Positions 17,281 through 28,800 of a stretch of 64,000 nt of DNA are shown here, one piece after another (the first letter of the stretch is position 1; each line of letters opens with the position of its first letter). The stretch spans positions 37,754 through 101,753 of the forward strand of contig JABIFX010000062.1 of the NCBI GenBank assembly GCA_018650445.1, written 5' to 3'. The notes beneath the pieces were generated by a model. It searched no databases. It saw only the letters and a program-made list of their open reading frames with translations, and was not told the DNA's origin. Both the position numbers and the translations under genes were made by a program. Source of the stretch: Fidelibacterota bacterium (GTDB lineage: Bacteria > Fidelibacterota > UBA8477 > JABMPR01).

Positions 17281-20200
17281 CTATTTTAGATAAAGCATCT
17301 TGATGACATCCACGTTGCGACCCGCCTCGAGCCGTGCAAAATAGACACCTGTACTCACCTGATTACCATGGCGGTCAAGACCATACCAGGTGGTTTCATA
17401 ATTGCCCACACTTCTAAAGTCATTCACCAGCTCTACAACCTCCCGGCCCAGCAGGTCATAGATGACCAGGCGAATATCAGCATTCTCAGGCAATGCATAC
17501 CGGATATGGGTCATGGGGTTGAAGGGATTGGGGTAATTCTGGCTCAGCATGAATCTTTGAGGAATTTCAACATATCCGGATTCCACATCAACAGGCTCCA
17601 TTGAGGCGTAGCCTATTCTCCAATGATCTGTACCAGACGCTGTTGACACACCATTGTACCACATTTTATACTGACCTTGATCAATGATAACTGTAGGATA
17701 AAATGAAGCCAAATCGTTCCATGAACCAGATTCACCAGCATCAATTTCTGGCCCAGAACTAGAGTTATTGGTCCAGTGAATGCCATCATTTGAAGTTGCC
17801 CTTCCAGATCGGCTAGCAACTGTTCCATCATTACCAGAATACCACATGAGATATTGAGCACCATTGTAAACTACACTTGAAGCGTAGAACAAATTACTGG
17901 TCCAGCCATTCTCATCGGGTACAAAAACGGGATTTTCCGCTGCCTTATCCCAGGTGATCCCATCAGAGGAATAAGCAACACCAACTGCTCGACCATCAGC
18001 ATTACCACCGAGATACCACATCGTGAATTGCGAACCATCATGAATTACACCAACCGCTGCGCACATGTTTGCATCCCAGGTCCCCACATCACCTTCCAGA
18101 ACTGGATTTGCAGTGACTTCCCAATTGATCCCGTCGGCAGAAGTTGCATGAGCAACTTTATCAGCCCAATTGAAGAACCACATATGAAGAATATCATCTA
18201 CCAGAAGAACTCGAGGCAGATAGAGATGCGTACCATACCAGGCAGTGGCATTCCCTGAAAGCACAGGATTATTTTCATATCGTCTCCAATTTATACCATC
18301 AATAGATGTCGCATATCCAATTTTGTAGCTGCTACCACTGTCCCCCGCATACCACATATGATACAGCCCATCAAAAAACAGAACATCTTGACTCCAGACT
18401 TTTACATCGTCCCAAGTACCAGGTGCTCCCCGTGAAAATACCGGGTTCTCACCCCTATCCCACCAGTTCCAGGCAGTTGTGACCGCATGGGCTGAATATG
18501 AAGATTCAATGGCTCCCATATCCGGTGCTGATCCTGGAGGATCGGGACAGGCACGCCCATTTATGTCCTGGGGAAGTGCATTGTAAGTGACACTATCAAT
18601 CGTACAGCATGCTGTCCCTGCACCTATGCATTGTGAGGTGGTGAAACTTAAGGCATAACTCTGAGTTAATTGAGGATCAACAGAGAGAGAATTAGCGAAA
18701 TTAACGATATCATTGACAGGTGGTACTGGATGTTCCCAATCGATACCACCGACGCCTCCCTTCAGACAAGAATTATGGAAGTCAAGTGAATGCCCGGTCA
18801 TATTATATGTTCCAATTTCTGGACCCTCAGCTCCAGGACTATCTGTAAGTATATTATAGGCAATGATGGTATTGATAAAGGTCGCATCCCCTCCATTGGA
18901 GTAAAATCCGCCGCCCTTCCATCCTGCCCTATTATTAGCGATTGTATTATTTATGAAAACTGGATGTGCGTTTCCCCCAATACCGACACCCCCGCCATAG
19001 CCCTGACTACCATTATTTCCAATACTCACGTTTTCTACAATCAAATTATTCTTGAGAAGTGGTTCACACCCAGTTCCCCATATACCAATCCCCGCTCCAA
19101 CATCAGAATTGCGGTTATTTCGGATGGTGTTTCCTTGAATCAGAGGACTGGAATTCCAACCCACCATGATCCCACCACCATGGGCACCTATATTGTTAAA
19201 GAGGTGCACAGCTGTGTTGTGCTGAATCAAATTGTTTATGATTTTAGGGTTGGAACCATTTAGTATTGCCAAGCCTCCACCATAGCTAGCGGTTCCGGAC
19301 ACATCTCCTATAACTCGATTATATTCAACAATAGAGTTATCTATGCAAATTTTGCTTACTTCAGAAATAAAAATGCCACCACCCACTCTGCCATCTAATC
19401 CACCGGCATCACCAGCAAAAGTTTTGGCATAACGGATATTACAATAGCTGATAAGCGATGAATCATTTGTAGCTGGTGTCTCATCAAACCTGATCCCGCC
19501 CCAGACCCCATCACTGCCTGCATTAGAGCCATATCCCAAGGTGTCATCCACCATGAACCGGATCGGTTCTTCTTCGCTTCCCAGAGCCAGAATTTGACCT
19601 TGGATATTTATTGGGTCGTGTGTCAAGAATTCAATTGTGGTTCCAGCTTCTATAGTGAGTGTTTCTCCATCGGGAATAGTGATTTCACCCTGTACCCGGA
19701 TGGGTGAAGCAGCCTTTGTCCATGTACCGAAATTTTCACCTGGGGGAACAATAGTGGGGTTGTATTTTGCCAGTCCAAAATCAGAGCCTGTACCATCCCG
19801 CAACCAACCACCATATAAGCTCCAATAGCTACCCTCATACTCAATAACATCCATAATACATGCGCCATCTTCATCGTAATTACCTAGTGGACCTAGATCT
19901 AGAACAGGGTTGAACAAGGCATCTTTACGCCAGTGAATGCCATCAACCGAGACGGCAGTATGTGTTTTCATCTCCCATCCGGCAGCATTGTATGGACCCT
20001 GAACGTACCAAGCCCAATATCTGTTGCTAATTTTTTTTACACACCCAGGTATCGTCCATTTTCCACTTGGTGGTTCAATGACTGGTTCAGAATATACATT
20101 CCAGTCAATCCCATTTTCTGAAGTTGCATAGGCAATATCCTCACTACCCGCAACACTGGGGCTGGTTCCAAACCACATTTTAAACCTGTCAACTTCCGCC

Positions 20201-20763
20201 AAAACAAATGGATTACGAACCCACATTACATCAACATGGGGGAATAGAATATCGTCTGGAACTATGACTGACTCAGGATGCTTATTCCAGGTGATACCAT
20301 CCAAAGAGGTGGCATATCCTAGGGATTTGGTCCCGCCATACCTGGGCTGGTGAGCAGAACCTGTGTACCACATCTTATAGGTTTCACCTTGTTTAATGAC
20401 CATTGGTGCACCCACGTGGGCAGCATCCCAGGTTCCCTCTGTTCCTGTCAGAATAGGATTATTGGAATACTCGACCCAGCCAGAGTCAAGGTTCATGCTA
20501 TACCACATTCCGATACTAAAAGTTGTCCCATTTGAGGCGCCGACATAGAGCTTGAAAGTATCTACATCTACCAGAACATGACCCAAACTCCAGTCCCATG
20601 CTTCCTGACCCCCATTCCAGGTCCCAGGTAATCCTTGATTGTGAATAAGTGGTTCATCAATATTCTGTTTGTGCCAGATTTGTCCAAACTCCGGTGCTGT
20701 CTGACCCCAAGCCCAACTACATAGCACCACCAGAATTAACATGCCTACATTGAATCGACGCAT
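17281..20763 (-). CDS. secreted propeller / beta-helix protein with type IX-like tail
   Basis: This 1160-aa protein has a signal peptide (MLILVVLCSWAWG). Residues about 30-340 contain GH43/GH32-like blades with repeated 'MWY', 'YATS.DGI.W' and 'YKMWYTG' motifs. Residues about 341-750 are a right-handed beta-helix (SLISYCNIRYAK, NSIVEYNRV, NNLIQHNTA, NTIRNNR, NNTIANNRAGWKGGG) closing with PDMGAIESS. Residues about 760-1065 repeat the blades (MWYAGDSGSSYKIGYATSIDGINW). The last 85 are a sorting tail (FMLSQNYPNPFNPMT...). GH43-like blades often act on or bind plant or algal glycans, but no catalytic acid/base triad was recognised. It has a good SD (AGGAAGGGGACAAGT-ATG) and a putative HTCS site at 20825-20861. 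Confidence 0.8.
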   Translation of the reverse strand: MRRFNVGMLILVVLCSWAWGQTAPEFGQIWHKQNIDEPLIHNQGLPGTWNGGQEAWDWSLGHVLVDVDTFKLYVGASNGTTFSIGMWYSMNLDSGWVEYSNNPILTGTEGTWDAAHVGAPMVIKQGETYKMWYTGSAHQPRYGGTKSLGYATSLDGITWNKHPESVIVPDDILFPHVDVMWVRNPFVLAEVDRFKMWFGTSPSVAGSEDIAYATSENGIDWNVYSEPVIEPPSGKWTIPGCVKKISNRYWAWYVQGPYNAAGWEMKTHTAVSVDGIHWRKDALFNPVLDLGPLGNYDEDGACIMDVIEYEGSYWSLYGGWLRDGTGSDFGLAKYNPTIVPPGENFGTWTKAASPIRVQGEITIPDGETLTIEAGTTIEFLTHDPINIQGQILALGSEEEPIRFMVDDTLGYGSNAGSDGVWGGIRFDETPATNDSSLISYCNIRYAKTFAGDAGGLDGRVGGGIFISEVSKICIDNSIVEYNRVIGDVSGTASYGGGLAILNGSNPKIINNLIQHNTAVHLFNNIGAHGGGIMVGWNSSPLIQGNTIRNNRNSDVGAGIGIWGTGCEPLLKNNLIVENVSIGNNGSQGYGGGVGIGGNAHPVFINNTIANNRAGWKGGGFYSNGGDATFINTIIAYNILTDSPGAEGPEIGTYNMTGHSLDFHNSCLKGGVGGIDWEHPVPPVNDIVNFANSLSVDPQLTQSYALSFTTSQCIGAGTACCTIDSVTYNALPQDINGRACPDPPGSAPDMGAIESSYSAHAVTTAWNWWDRGENPVFSRGAPGTWDDVKVWSQDVLFFDGLYHMWYAGDSGSSYKIGYATSIDGINWRRYENNPVLSGNATAWYGTHLYLPRVLLVDDILHMWFFNWADKVAHATSADGINWEVTANPVLEGDVGTWDANMCAAVGVIHDGSQFTMWYLGGNADGRAVGVAYSSDGITWDKAAENPVFVPDENGWTSNLFYASSVVYNGAQYLMWYSGNDGTVASRSGRATSNDGIHWTNNSSSGPEIDAGESGSWNDLASFYPTVIIDQGQYKMWYNGVSTASGTDHWRIGYASMEPVDVESGYVEIPQRFMLSQNYPNPFNPMTHIRYALPENADIRLVIYDLLGREVVELVNDFRSVGNYETTWYGLDRHGNQVSTGVYFARLEAGRNVDVIKMLYLK

Positions 20764-20824
20764 ACTTGTCCCCTTCCTAAAAAGTTATGGTATAAGTTTA
20801 GCAATTCCGACAATTGCAGACTAA

Positions 20825-20861
20825 CACAGATGGAACCAATCCTATCCCGTATGGAACATTT
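20825..20861. promoter_or_regulatory. direct-repeat operator, copy 1 (putative HTCS/AraC site)
   Basis: ATGGAAC occurs at 20830-20836 and 20851-20857, exactly 21 bp apart, within CACAGATGGAACCAAT...TATGGAACATTT-like sequence. A 37-bp copy at 35696-35732 matches at 33 positions. Two same-orientation half-sites two helix turns apart are typical of AraC-family binding. It ends about 60 bp upstream of the 17281-20763 start, between that gene and the AraC-domain HTCS gene. A sigma-70-like TTGTCG and TATACC lie between the site and the start codon. Confidence 0.5.
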
Positions 20862-20918
20862 GGATCATTTTTGAGGATATTCAGGTAGAAATGGTTTTGG
20901 CGGAGTAGGTCAGATAGT

Positions 20919-23900
20919 TTATTCGTCTGAGTTGATCATATTCTGGTCTGATAAAAATGCTGAGGGTGTTTTTCCATATTCCTGGTGGAAGGATCTTGAG
21001 AAATGTGATGGATTTGAAAAGCCAACCTTGTAGGCTATTTCTGTAATGGTAGCATGATTATTTCCCAATAACATGGCAGCTCGTTTCAAACGAATCAGTC
21101 GAATAAACTCTACCGCCGTTCGTCCAGTAAGTGCTCTTAATTTCCTGTTCAATTGTTGACGACTCATAAAGATATTTTGAGCCAGGTTGTCCACCTTAAA
21201 ATCTGTATCATCCAGGTGGTCACTTATGATCCCCACTGCCCTTTCAAGGAAATGCCTGTCCATGGATGAGATATCCAGATCGGCGGGGATTAAACTGAAC
21301 TCCCTCTGAAAACGTTCTCGTAAGACCTGTCTCTGATCAATCAAATTTTTGATACGAATTCTTAATTCCTTCGCCTCGAAGGGTTTTGTTAGATAGGCGT
21401 CAGCACCTGTTTCAAGTCCCTTTACCTTGCTTTCAATATCTGCCTTCGCTGTGAGCATAAGCACGGGGATATGACTGGTGCGCTCATCGGTTTTCATATG
21501 CCGGCAAAACTCCAGCCCGTTCATTTTTGGCATCATGATATCACTGATAACCAGGTCGGGGATGAGTTCTCTCACTTTGTTGAGACCGTCCTGGCCATCT
21601 GTGGCTTCATGGCATTGATAGCTCTTTTCCAGATAAGATCGGATATAATTACGGACATCAACATTATCTTCAACAATCAGCAGGATGGGTAAGGCATCCC
21701 CATTGTCAGCCTCAGAAAAATTTCGACTATTTTCATGGTCAGGTTCAATTGGTTCAGTCTGGGTATCCTCTGTGGCCACATTTCCGGGATGGACGATTTC
21801 ATGGGCAGCAAGATGTTGCTTACCAAGGGGAAGCCGAATTGTAAATACAGTACCAATTTCTGCATTACTCTCCACCGTGATTTTTCCCCGGTGGATATCC
21901 ACCAGCTCCTTGGTCAATGAAAGTCCGATACCCGTCCCACCCCATTGCCTGGTTTCAGTATTATCCACTTGATGGAAACGATCGAAAACTTTGGTCAAAT
22001 GATTTTCAGGAATACCGATGCCTGTGTCTGAAACACGAATAATGATCTCTCCCTCTTTGCTCAGCATGGATGTTTTACTCCTGGAGATTCCCACCATGAT
22101 GGTGTTACCTACTTCAGTAAATTTGAAGGCATTGGAGAGTAAATTATTGAGGATTTTGACTATGGCTTCCCGTTCTACAAAGATCTGGATATTCTCATCT
22201 GTTGACTCAAATATTAAATCGATCTTTTTGCGCTCTGCCAGAGATGCAAAGGAGAGTACCAGACCTCGCAGAAGAGGCACAATATTCTGTTGAGATACCT
22301 GGAGAATCATGTTTTTGTCATCAAGCTTGGATATATCCAGAAGCTGAACCACCAATTCGAGTAGCCGTTTCGCCTGTCTTTGTATAAGCGATAGATCTGC
22401 CTGCATCTCTTGGTTTTTTATCTGGGAAATTAAATTACCTACTGGACCTAGAATGAGTGTAAGGGGCGTACGAAATTCATGAGAAATATTGGCCATAAAG
22501 CGTGATTTATGATCATCCAATTCATGATAATGTTCTGCAGACAGATGTTCCAGTTCAACTTGATGAGTAAGCTTAATTTTACTGACCTGGAATCGCCAAA
22601 AAGACACTGCCATTCCCACTAGCACCAAAAAATAACCAAGGAAAGCCCATTGAGTCTCCCACCAGGGTGGCGAGATGATAATTCTCAGAGAAGTTCCTTC
22701 TTCATTCCAAACACCACTATTGTTTGACCCCTTTACTCGAAAGGTATAGCTGCCATGGTCAAGGTTGGTATAGGTTACTTCTCTATTAGATGCATCTGTG
22801 TAATTCCAGCTATCTTCGAAGCCTTCCATGAAGTAGGCATACAAATTTTTTGAAGGACTTCTGAAATCCAGAGCAGCAAATGTAAATGAAAGAATTTGCT
22901 CACGATGACTCAAATGTAATTCTTCCAGTCGCGATATTTCCTTCGGCAGAGAAATTTCCCCTCGGCTTTCTCCTTCAGAAGCAGATTTTACTGGGACAGA
23001 TTTATGGGCAATTTTGAAGTCAGTTAATAGTACCTTGGGTGGAATCGGGTTACTTACTATGCTATCCGGGTGGAAGGATACCAGACCACTACTTCCCCCT
23101 ATAAATACCTCACCGTTTTCATTACAATATCCTGAATTGAATTCGTAACCGTTCCCGGGAAGCCCATCCTCTTTCCAATAATTCTTGAAGGTTTCTGCGA
23201 TGGGGTCAAAATGTGAAAGACCTATTTTAGTGGTAAGCCACAGCATACCATTCCTATCTTCTACAATGCTATTTATATGATTGTGAGGGAGACCATCATC
23301 CATTGTGTAATGAACAAATTTCTGCGACTTGTGGTCGTAGCGGTCCAGTCCATTCATGGTACCTACCCAGAGCACATCCACCCCATCCAGAGAGGCTGGC
23401 AGAAGCGCATCAACAAGATTACTGGCTATTGATTCAGAGTCATTCTTATCGTGTTTATACCAGACCTCATCCCCACTTTTCAGGTCAAGTCTCAATAAAC
23501 CTCCTGCAAAAGTTCCAACCCATAAATAATTTGATGTATCCAGTTGAGCTTCGTGAACTGAATAAGCTCTCAGTCCCTTTTGTCTTTTGAACTGGTCCTT
23601 GACATAATCAAATTCAACCAAGTTATCGGCAGTCCCTATCCAGACTCGTCCAGTGGGTCCCCTAACCATGGTATACATCATGTCATCATAAGCTGCACCA
23701 GAAAGATCAGGTTGAAAATGATAGGTGGAAAAACGACCTGTTCTCATATCAAGTTTTGAAAGCCCCTTCATGGTACCAACCAATAATGTTTCAGAATCAA
23801 GAGCAATGAGGTTTAAAACGGAATTGTGGGCAATACTTGCTGGGTCATTTGGATCATGTCTAAACCAGGTAGTTTTGCCAGTTCCTCGCTCTAAACGGCA

Positions 23901-25109
23901 GAGACCCTTGCCAAAAGTCCCAATCCATAAAATTTCACCATTTCTATTGAAGCTTGATTTGACGTTACTGATCCACTTGTTACCCAACTCACTGAGACCG
24001 GGGACGGATTTATCATAGCGAGTAAATACTGCCTTTGGGGCATCCCATTTACTAAGCCCATTGACATGCCCAAACCACAATACGCCTGAATTGTCCTCAC
24101 ATGCTGAGAAAATGATGTCCGCTCCTATGCTATGAGGATTATCCGCATCTTCTGAAAATCTGGTAAAATCACCAGTTTCCCTATTGAGTAGATCAAGTCC
24201 TCCGCCATATGTGGTTATCCAAAAATTGCCAAGCCGATCTTCATAAAGATATTCTATGGCGTTACCGCTGATGGACTGAGGGTTGAGAGGATCATGCACA
24301 AAATGAGAAAAAGTTGGTTCCGTCCCGATTTCCCTGCCAGCTTCGAGTCTATCCAGACCGCCACCAAAAGTTCCAACCCAGAGCGTACCATAGCGGTCCT
24401 CGAAAATCTCGTCAACATTATTCCAACTTAAACTCGCTTTATTTTCAGGATCATTGACATATGAAGTGAAAGTATCTGTTTCCGGGTTATATCTGCATAA
24501 ACCATGGCGAGATGTCCCCGCCCAGAGTACCCCCTGACCATCTTGATAGAGAGCAGTTATTGTACTACCCAATTGATAGTGTCGAAACTCACCTGTTTCA
24601 TAATTCAGTCTATCCAGGCTTCCAACCACACCCACCCATAGCTCTGGAACGCCGTCGAAAACGACCTCCTCTGCAATCCAAACACTATTATTACTAATAC
24701 TTGTGGAATCATCAGGATCATGTTGGTAATTGGTGAAAGTTTCAGTTGTGAGATCCAGACAACTCAAACCCCCTCCCACTGTACAAACCCATAATTTGTG
24801 ATGTCCCTGTGCATGGGATGTCAGGGCCTGTCTGAGAACATTACCTCCCAGACTGTTTGGGCTCTCTGGATCATGGCGAAAAGTCTTGAAACCATACCCA
24901 TCATACTTGTTGAGTCCATCTTCTGTGGCAACCCATAGAAAGCCTTGACAGTCAGTAAGAACTTCCAACACAAAACGCTGAGAAAGACCTTCTTCAATTG
25001 AAATATTTTCGAAACGGGGAGAGATGGGCTGTGCGGATAAAAGTATCAGTTTTCCCAGCAAAAGAATGATAATTCTCAGTGCAGTGTGACTACAAAGTTT
25101 CAGATCCAC
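20919..25109 (-). CDS. hybrid two-component system regulator (HTCS)
   Basis: This 1396-aa single-chain sensor and transcription factor has a signal peptide (to about residue 27) and about 14 reg_prop propeller repeats (28-750; LWVGT.GGGL.R, 'F.HDP.NP.SIS.N'). A Y_Y_Y domain (about 755-830) and one membrane helix (WAFLGYFLVLVGMAVSFW) follow. A HisKA domain has phospho-His in NISHEFRTPLT (about 877), and HATPase_c has the N, G1 (DTGIGIP) and G2 (GGTGIGLSL) boxes. The receiver (from about 1140) has the phospho-acceptor in VISDIMMPK (about 1188), and an AraC HTH is at the end (FSNPSHFSRSFHQEYGKTPSAF). HTCS proteins sense periplasmic glycan fragments and activate neighbouring genes. The start is GTG directly after AGAGGGGG, so the exact start is uncertain. 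Confidence 0.92.
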   Translation of the reverse strand: MDLKLCSHTALRIIILLLGKLILLSAQPISPRFENISIEEGLSQRFVLEVLTDCQGFLWVATEDGLNKYDGYGFKTFRHDPESPNSLGGNVLRQALTSHAQGHHKLWVCTVGGGLSCLDLTTETFTNYQHDPDDSTSISNNSVWIAEEVVFDGVPELWVGVVGSLDRLNYETGEFRHYQLGSTITALYQDGQGVLWAGTSRHGLCRYNPETDTFTSYVNDPENKASLSWNNVDEIFEDRYGTLWVGTFGGGLDRLEAGREIGTEPTFSHFVHDPLNPQSISGNAIEYLYEDRLGNFWITTYGGGLDLLNRETGDFTRFSEDADNPHSIGADIIFSACEDNSGVLWFGHVNGLSKWDAPKAVFTRYDKSVPGLSELGNKWISNVKSSFNRNGEILWIGTFGKGLCRLERGTGKTTWFRHDPNDPASIAHNSVLNLIALDSETLLVGTMKGLSKLDMRTGRFSTYHFQPDLSGAAYDDMMYTMVRGPTGRVWIGTADNLVEFDYVKDQFKRQKGLRAYSVHEAQLDTSNYLWVGTFAGGLLRLDLKSGDEVWYKHDKNDSESIASNLVDALLPASLDGVDVLWVGTMNGLDRYDHKSQKFVHYTMDDGLPHNHINSIVEDRNGMLWLTTKIGLSHFDPIAETFKNYWKEDGLPGNGYEFNSGYCNENGEVFIGGSSGLVSFHPDSIVSNPIPPKVLLTDFKIAHKSVPVKSASEGESRGEISLPKEISRLEELHLSHREQILSFTFAALDFRSPSKNLYAYFMEGFEDSWNYTDASNREVTYTNLDHGSYTFRVKGSNNSGVWNEEGTSLRIIISPPWWETQWAFLGYFLVLVGMAVSFWRFQVSKIKLTHQVELEHLSAEHYHELDDHKSRFMANISHEFRTPLTLILGPVGNLISQIKNQEMQADLSLIQRQAKRLLELVVQLLDISKLDDKNMILQVSQQNIVPLLRGLVLSFASLAERKKIDLIFESTDENIQIFVEREAIVKILNNLLSNAFKFTEVGNTIMVGISRSKTSMLSKEGEIIIRVSDTGIGIPENHLTKVFDRFHQVDNTETRQWGGTGIGLSLTKELVDIHRGKITVESNAEIGTVFTIRLPLGKQHLAAHEIVHPGNVATEDTQTEPIEPDHENSRNFSEADNGDALPILLIVEDNVDVRNYIRSYLEKSYQCHEATDGQDGLNKVRELIPDLVISDIMMPKMNGLEFCRHMKTDERTSHIPVLMLTAKADIESKVKGLETGADAYLTKPFEAKELRIRIKNLIDQRQVLRERFQREFSLIPADLDISSMDRHFLERAVGIISDHLDDTDFKVDNLAQNIFMSRQQLNRKLRALTGRTAVEFIRLIRLKRAAMLLGNNHATITEIAYKVGFSNPSHFSRSFHQEYGKTPSAFLSDQNMINSDE

Positions 25110-25889
25110 CCCCCTCTAACTGGTTTTACTGATATTGTCTATTAAAGTAATAATATAATATTGTTGATGTAAAGTGTTAATATCCACAATTATTCATAAT
25201 CGTTCTCATACTATTAGCGCGCATGAGAGCCTTAATTTGTGTAAGAGAAGGTTAAATGGCAGATAATAGTAATGATTCACTATTTACTTTTGATATTCAA
25301 TCCATTGATAATTTTAAAGTTTTAGATTTAAGCTGGATTATTAGAATTATTAAGATTTGAAGATTAAAATTGATTAATATTCAATTTTCAGGCATATAAT
25401 TTCCACAAACATGTGGAATCTCGATTGAATCCTATTACTGAATCGTCCACGACAATAACCCCACCTAACTTAAATAGCTTCCGCACTTACGAGGGATAAT
25501 AATGCACTTCTATTGTCCAGAATTACAACTTTTTTGATTTGGTTTGGTAGCTATTTTCAGGAAATGTTTGATGGATCATTGAGAGCTTCGATGATTTCTA
25601 ATCCATTGAACTTTTACTAATTTATTTTAAGTTATTCCTTACACATTTAGATGCAGATACTAAATACTGAAGCTCTTGTTGCGTTTTCATAATGATGTTT
25701 TAAAGACTTAATATATTGTGTCTCCAATTGAGACATACACGGGGTGTGGTCTTTACCGGTACTGGAAACAGTCCCAGTGATAAATAAGAATAGTATTAGA
25801 TCAATTTTATCTGAAACTGTGTTTGACATAAACACTATTCTACCCACACACTAAAAAATTGACGATTAACATTTCGAAAGGGAATATTG
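25110..25889. other. 780-bp intergenic region between divergent genes
   Basis: It separates the minus-strand HTCS gene from the plus-strand activase gene and must hold both promoters. It is AT-rich. An inverted repeat TTCCACA-AACA-TGTGGAA (25401-25418) could be an operator. A 66-codon minus ORF (25647-25847) has no SD or recognisable product. Nothing else is visible. Confidence 0.45.
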
Positions 25890-28800
25890 ATGCAGCAATA
25901 TCTGGGTATTTGCGCTGGAGCCTCTACCATCACCTCAGTGAACCTCCACCAAGATGGTCAAGACACTACGATTGGAAACATTTTCTCCAAACCTCATGAA
26001 GGCAACCCCCGTGAGGTCATTACCAACTTATTAAATGAAATTGATGTTGAACAGTTTGACGCAGTCGTTGTTACGGGTCGTCGATTCAAGGAACTTATTG
26101 ATCTGGAGACCATTTCAGAGCCACAAGCTGCCGAGCTCGCTTTAAAATTCATAAATAAAGATAAGAAATCCTATAACGCCATCATCAGTGCTGGTGGTGA
26201 AACCTTTATGGTATACCAACTCGATAAGGCTGGCAAAATTTCCAAAGTTTTTACAGGCAACAAATGTGCCTCTGGTACGGGGGAATTTTTCCTCCAGCAG
26301 ACCCGTCGTATGGGTGTGAACATGGAAGAGGCCATTGAATTTGGTAAGGGTGAAACCCCCCATGTCGTATCAGGACGTTGTTCAGTTTTCTGTAAAAGTG
26401 ATTGTACCCACGCCACCAACATTGGGGTTCCCAAGGGGCAGGTAGTAGCCGGGCTCAGCCAAATGATGGCCAGTAAGATTCTGGAGCTCCTGAAGAACAC
26501 CCCCAAAGAAGACATCATGATCGTAGGTGGCACCACTCAGATTGATGTCATGATGGACTATCTCAAAACAAATATCAAGAATCTGACAATCCCAGAGGAA
26601 GCCACCTATTTTGAGGCTTTGGGTGCTGCTGTATACGCCTCAGATTTGAAGAACGGTCATCAAGTTGATCTAGAAAATCTTTTCTCGAAAAAATCTTCCC
26701 AATTCGATTTCCATAAAGCCCTCTCTCAATTTGAGGACAAGGTGAATTTTGTAGATTTGGATCGTGGGGTTGCCAGAGAAGGCGATACCTGTATTCTAGG
26801 TCTGGATGTTGGATCAACCACCACCAAAATCGTGGCTCTGCGGGAATCCGATTTGAAAATTGTAGCCAGTGAATATCTACGGACAAATGGCGATCCCGTA
26901 GGTGCTTCAAAGCAGTGCTATCAGGCTGTCCTGGATGAGCTTGACGGGACAAATATTGTGATTCGCGGGTTGGGTGTCACCGGATCAGGCCGAAAAATTG
27001 CCGGACTACATGCTTTAACAGAAGGTGTTATCAACGAAATCATTGCTCATGCCGTAGCAGCTCTTCATTTCGATGAAGGCGTTGAGACGATTTTCGAGAT
27101 TGGTGGGCAAGATGCAAAATATACCTATCTCACCAATGGAGTAGCCAGTGATTATGCCATGAATGAGGCCTGTTCAGCTGGGACGGGATCATTCCTGGAA
27201 GAATCAGCCAAAGAGACACTCAATATTGAGATGGAGGATATTGCTGGTTGGGCGATGAGAGGTACCAAGCCTCCTAATTTTAATGACCAGTGCGCTGCTT
27301 TTATCTCCTCGGATATTAAAAACACTTACCATGAGGGCATCCCCAAAGAAGATGTCGTCGCTGGGTTAGTATATTCAATCTGCCTGAATTACGTAAATCG
27401 CGTTAAAGGTCCTCGCCCAGTGGGAAACAAGGTCTTTATGCAAGGTGGTGTGTGCTACAATCGAGCCGTGCCTATCGCCATGGCCGCGCTCTCTGGTAAG
27501 GAAATTATTGTTCCCCCAGAACCAGGTCTAATGGGTTCTTATGGTGTTGCCCTTGAAGTAAAAAGCCGTATTGATACCGGTCTCATGGATGAACAGATTT
27601 TCAACCTGGAAACACTCATACAGCGCGATGTGGGTACTAAAGCATCCTTTATTTGTGCTGGTGGTAAAGAAAAATGTGATATCGGCTGTGAAGTGAATCG
27701 CATGGTAATTGAGGGCAAGACCTATCCCTTTGGTGGAGCCTGTAACCTCTATGACAATATTCGCAAAAAAATCACTGTTAACACAGGTGAAAATGATCTG
27801 GTGATTAAGCGACAAGAATTGGTTTTACATAAATATGCGGCGGATCTGAGTGATCTACCTGACGATGCCCCCAGGGTGGGTATTTCCAGATCTTTCCTGA
27901 CTGGCACTTACTATCCCCTTTTCTCTCACTTCTTTAAAGAAATTGGCATTCGACCAGTGCTTTCAGAGACAGTGGAACAACGTGGTGTGGATCAATGTGC
28001 TGCCCCCTTTTGTTACCCCGCAGAAATTTCGCATGGATATTTTCAGAACTTGATCGATATGAAGTTGGACTACCTCTTTTTGCCCCATATTCGGAAAATG
28101 TCAATCGAAAATGGGTTCAAAGAGGCAACGACCTGTCCCCTGGTTCAGGGTGAGCCCTATTACCTGGGCAGCACCTTTGAATCGCAACTGGCAAAAGATG
28201 GACCTGTCATCCTGACCCCGGCAATGCAGTTGGGCTACGGGCAAGACGATCCAAGTGATGGGTTTCAGTCATTAGGGAAGCAACTTGGGATACCAAAAAA
28301 TCGTCTCAAAAAAGCCTATCAAAAGGCACTTGATATACAAGAGGACATGCATGCTGAAATGATAGTGATGGGTAAGCAGGCTCTCGGAGAACTCGAACAG
28401 GATCCAGATCAAGTTGGAATCGTTCTGTTTGGGCGACCCTACAATGCTTTCATGCCAGAGGCTAATAAAGGAATCCCTCATAAATTTGCTTCCAGAGGAT
28501 ATAAATTGATCCCCGTTGATTTCCTCGATCTCAAAGATGCCGAAATTCGAGATCATATGTATTGGAGCATGGGTCAGATAAACCTGAAGGGTGCGGCAAT
28601 AGTTGAGGCACACCCACAACTATTTGGCACTTTTATAACCAATTTCTCCTGCGGACCCGATTCATTTGTAGTTGGATATTTCCGTAGCATCATGGGCATC
28701 AAACCCTCACTGACACTGGAACTTGACAATCATACCGCTGACGCTGGGCTTGAAACCCGTATTGAGGCCTTCCTTGATATAGTGGCCCGATATCGAATTC

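Noticed and set aside
18790..19263. 157-codon plus-strand ORF
   Set aside because: It is antisense to the beta-helix coding region with no start signal.
25175..25190. ATATCCACA resembling a DnaA box
   Set aside because: A single imperfect match with no cluster or origin genes nearby.
25647..25847. 66-codon minus ORF in the large intergenic gap
   Set aside because: It has a hydrophobic start but no SD, no family pattern and no downstream partner. It is kept only as part of the gap description.
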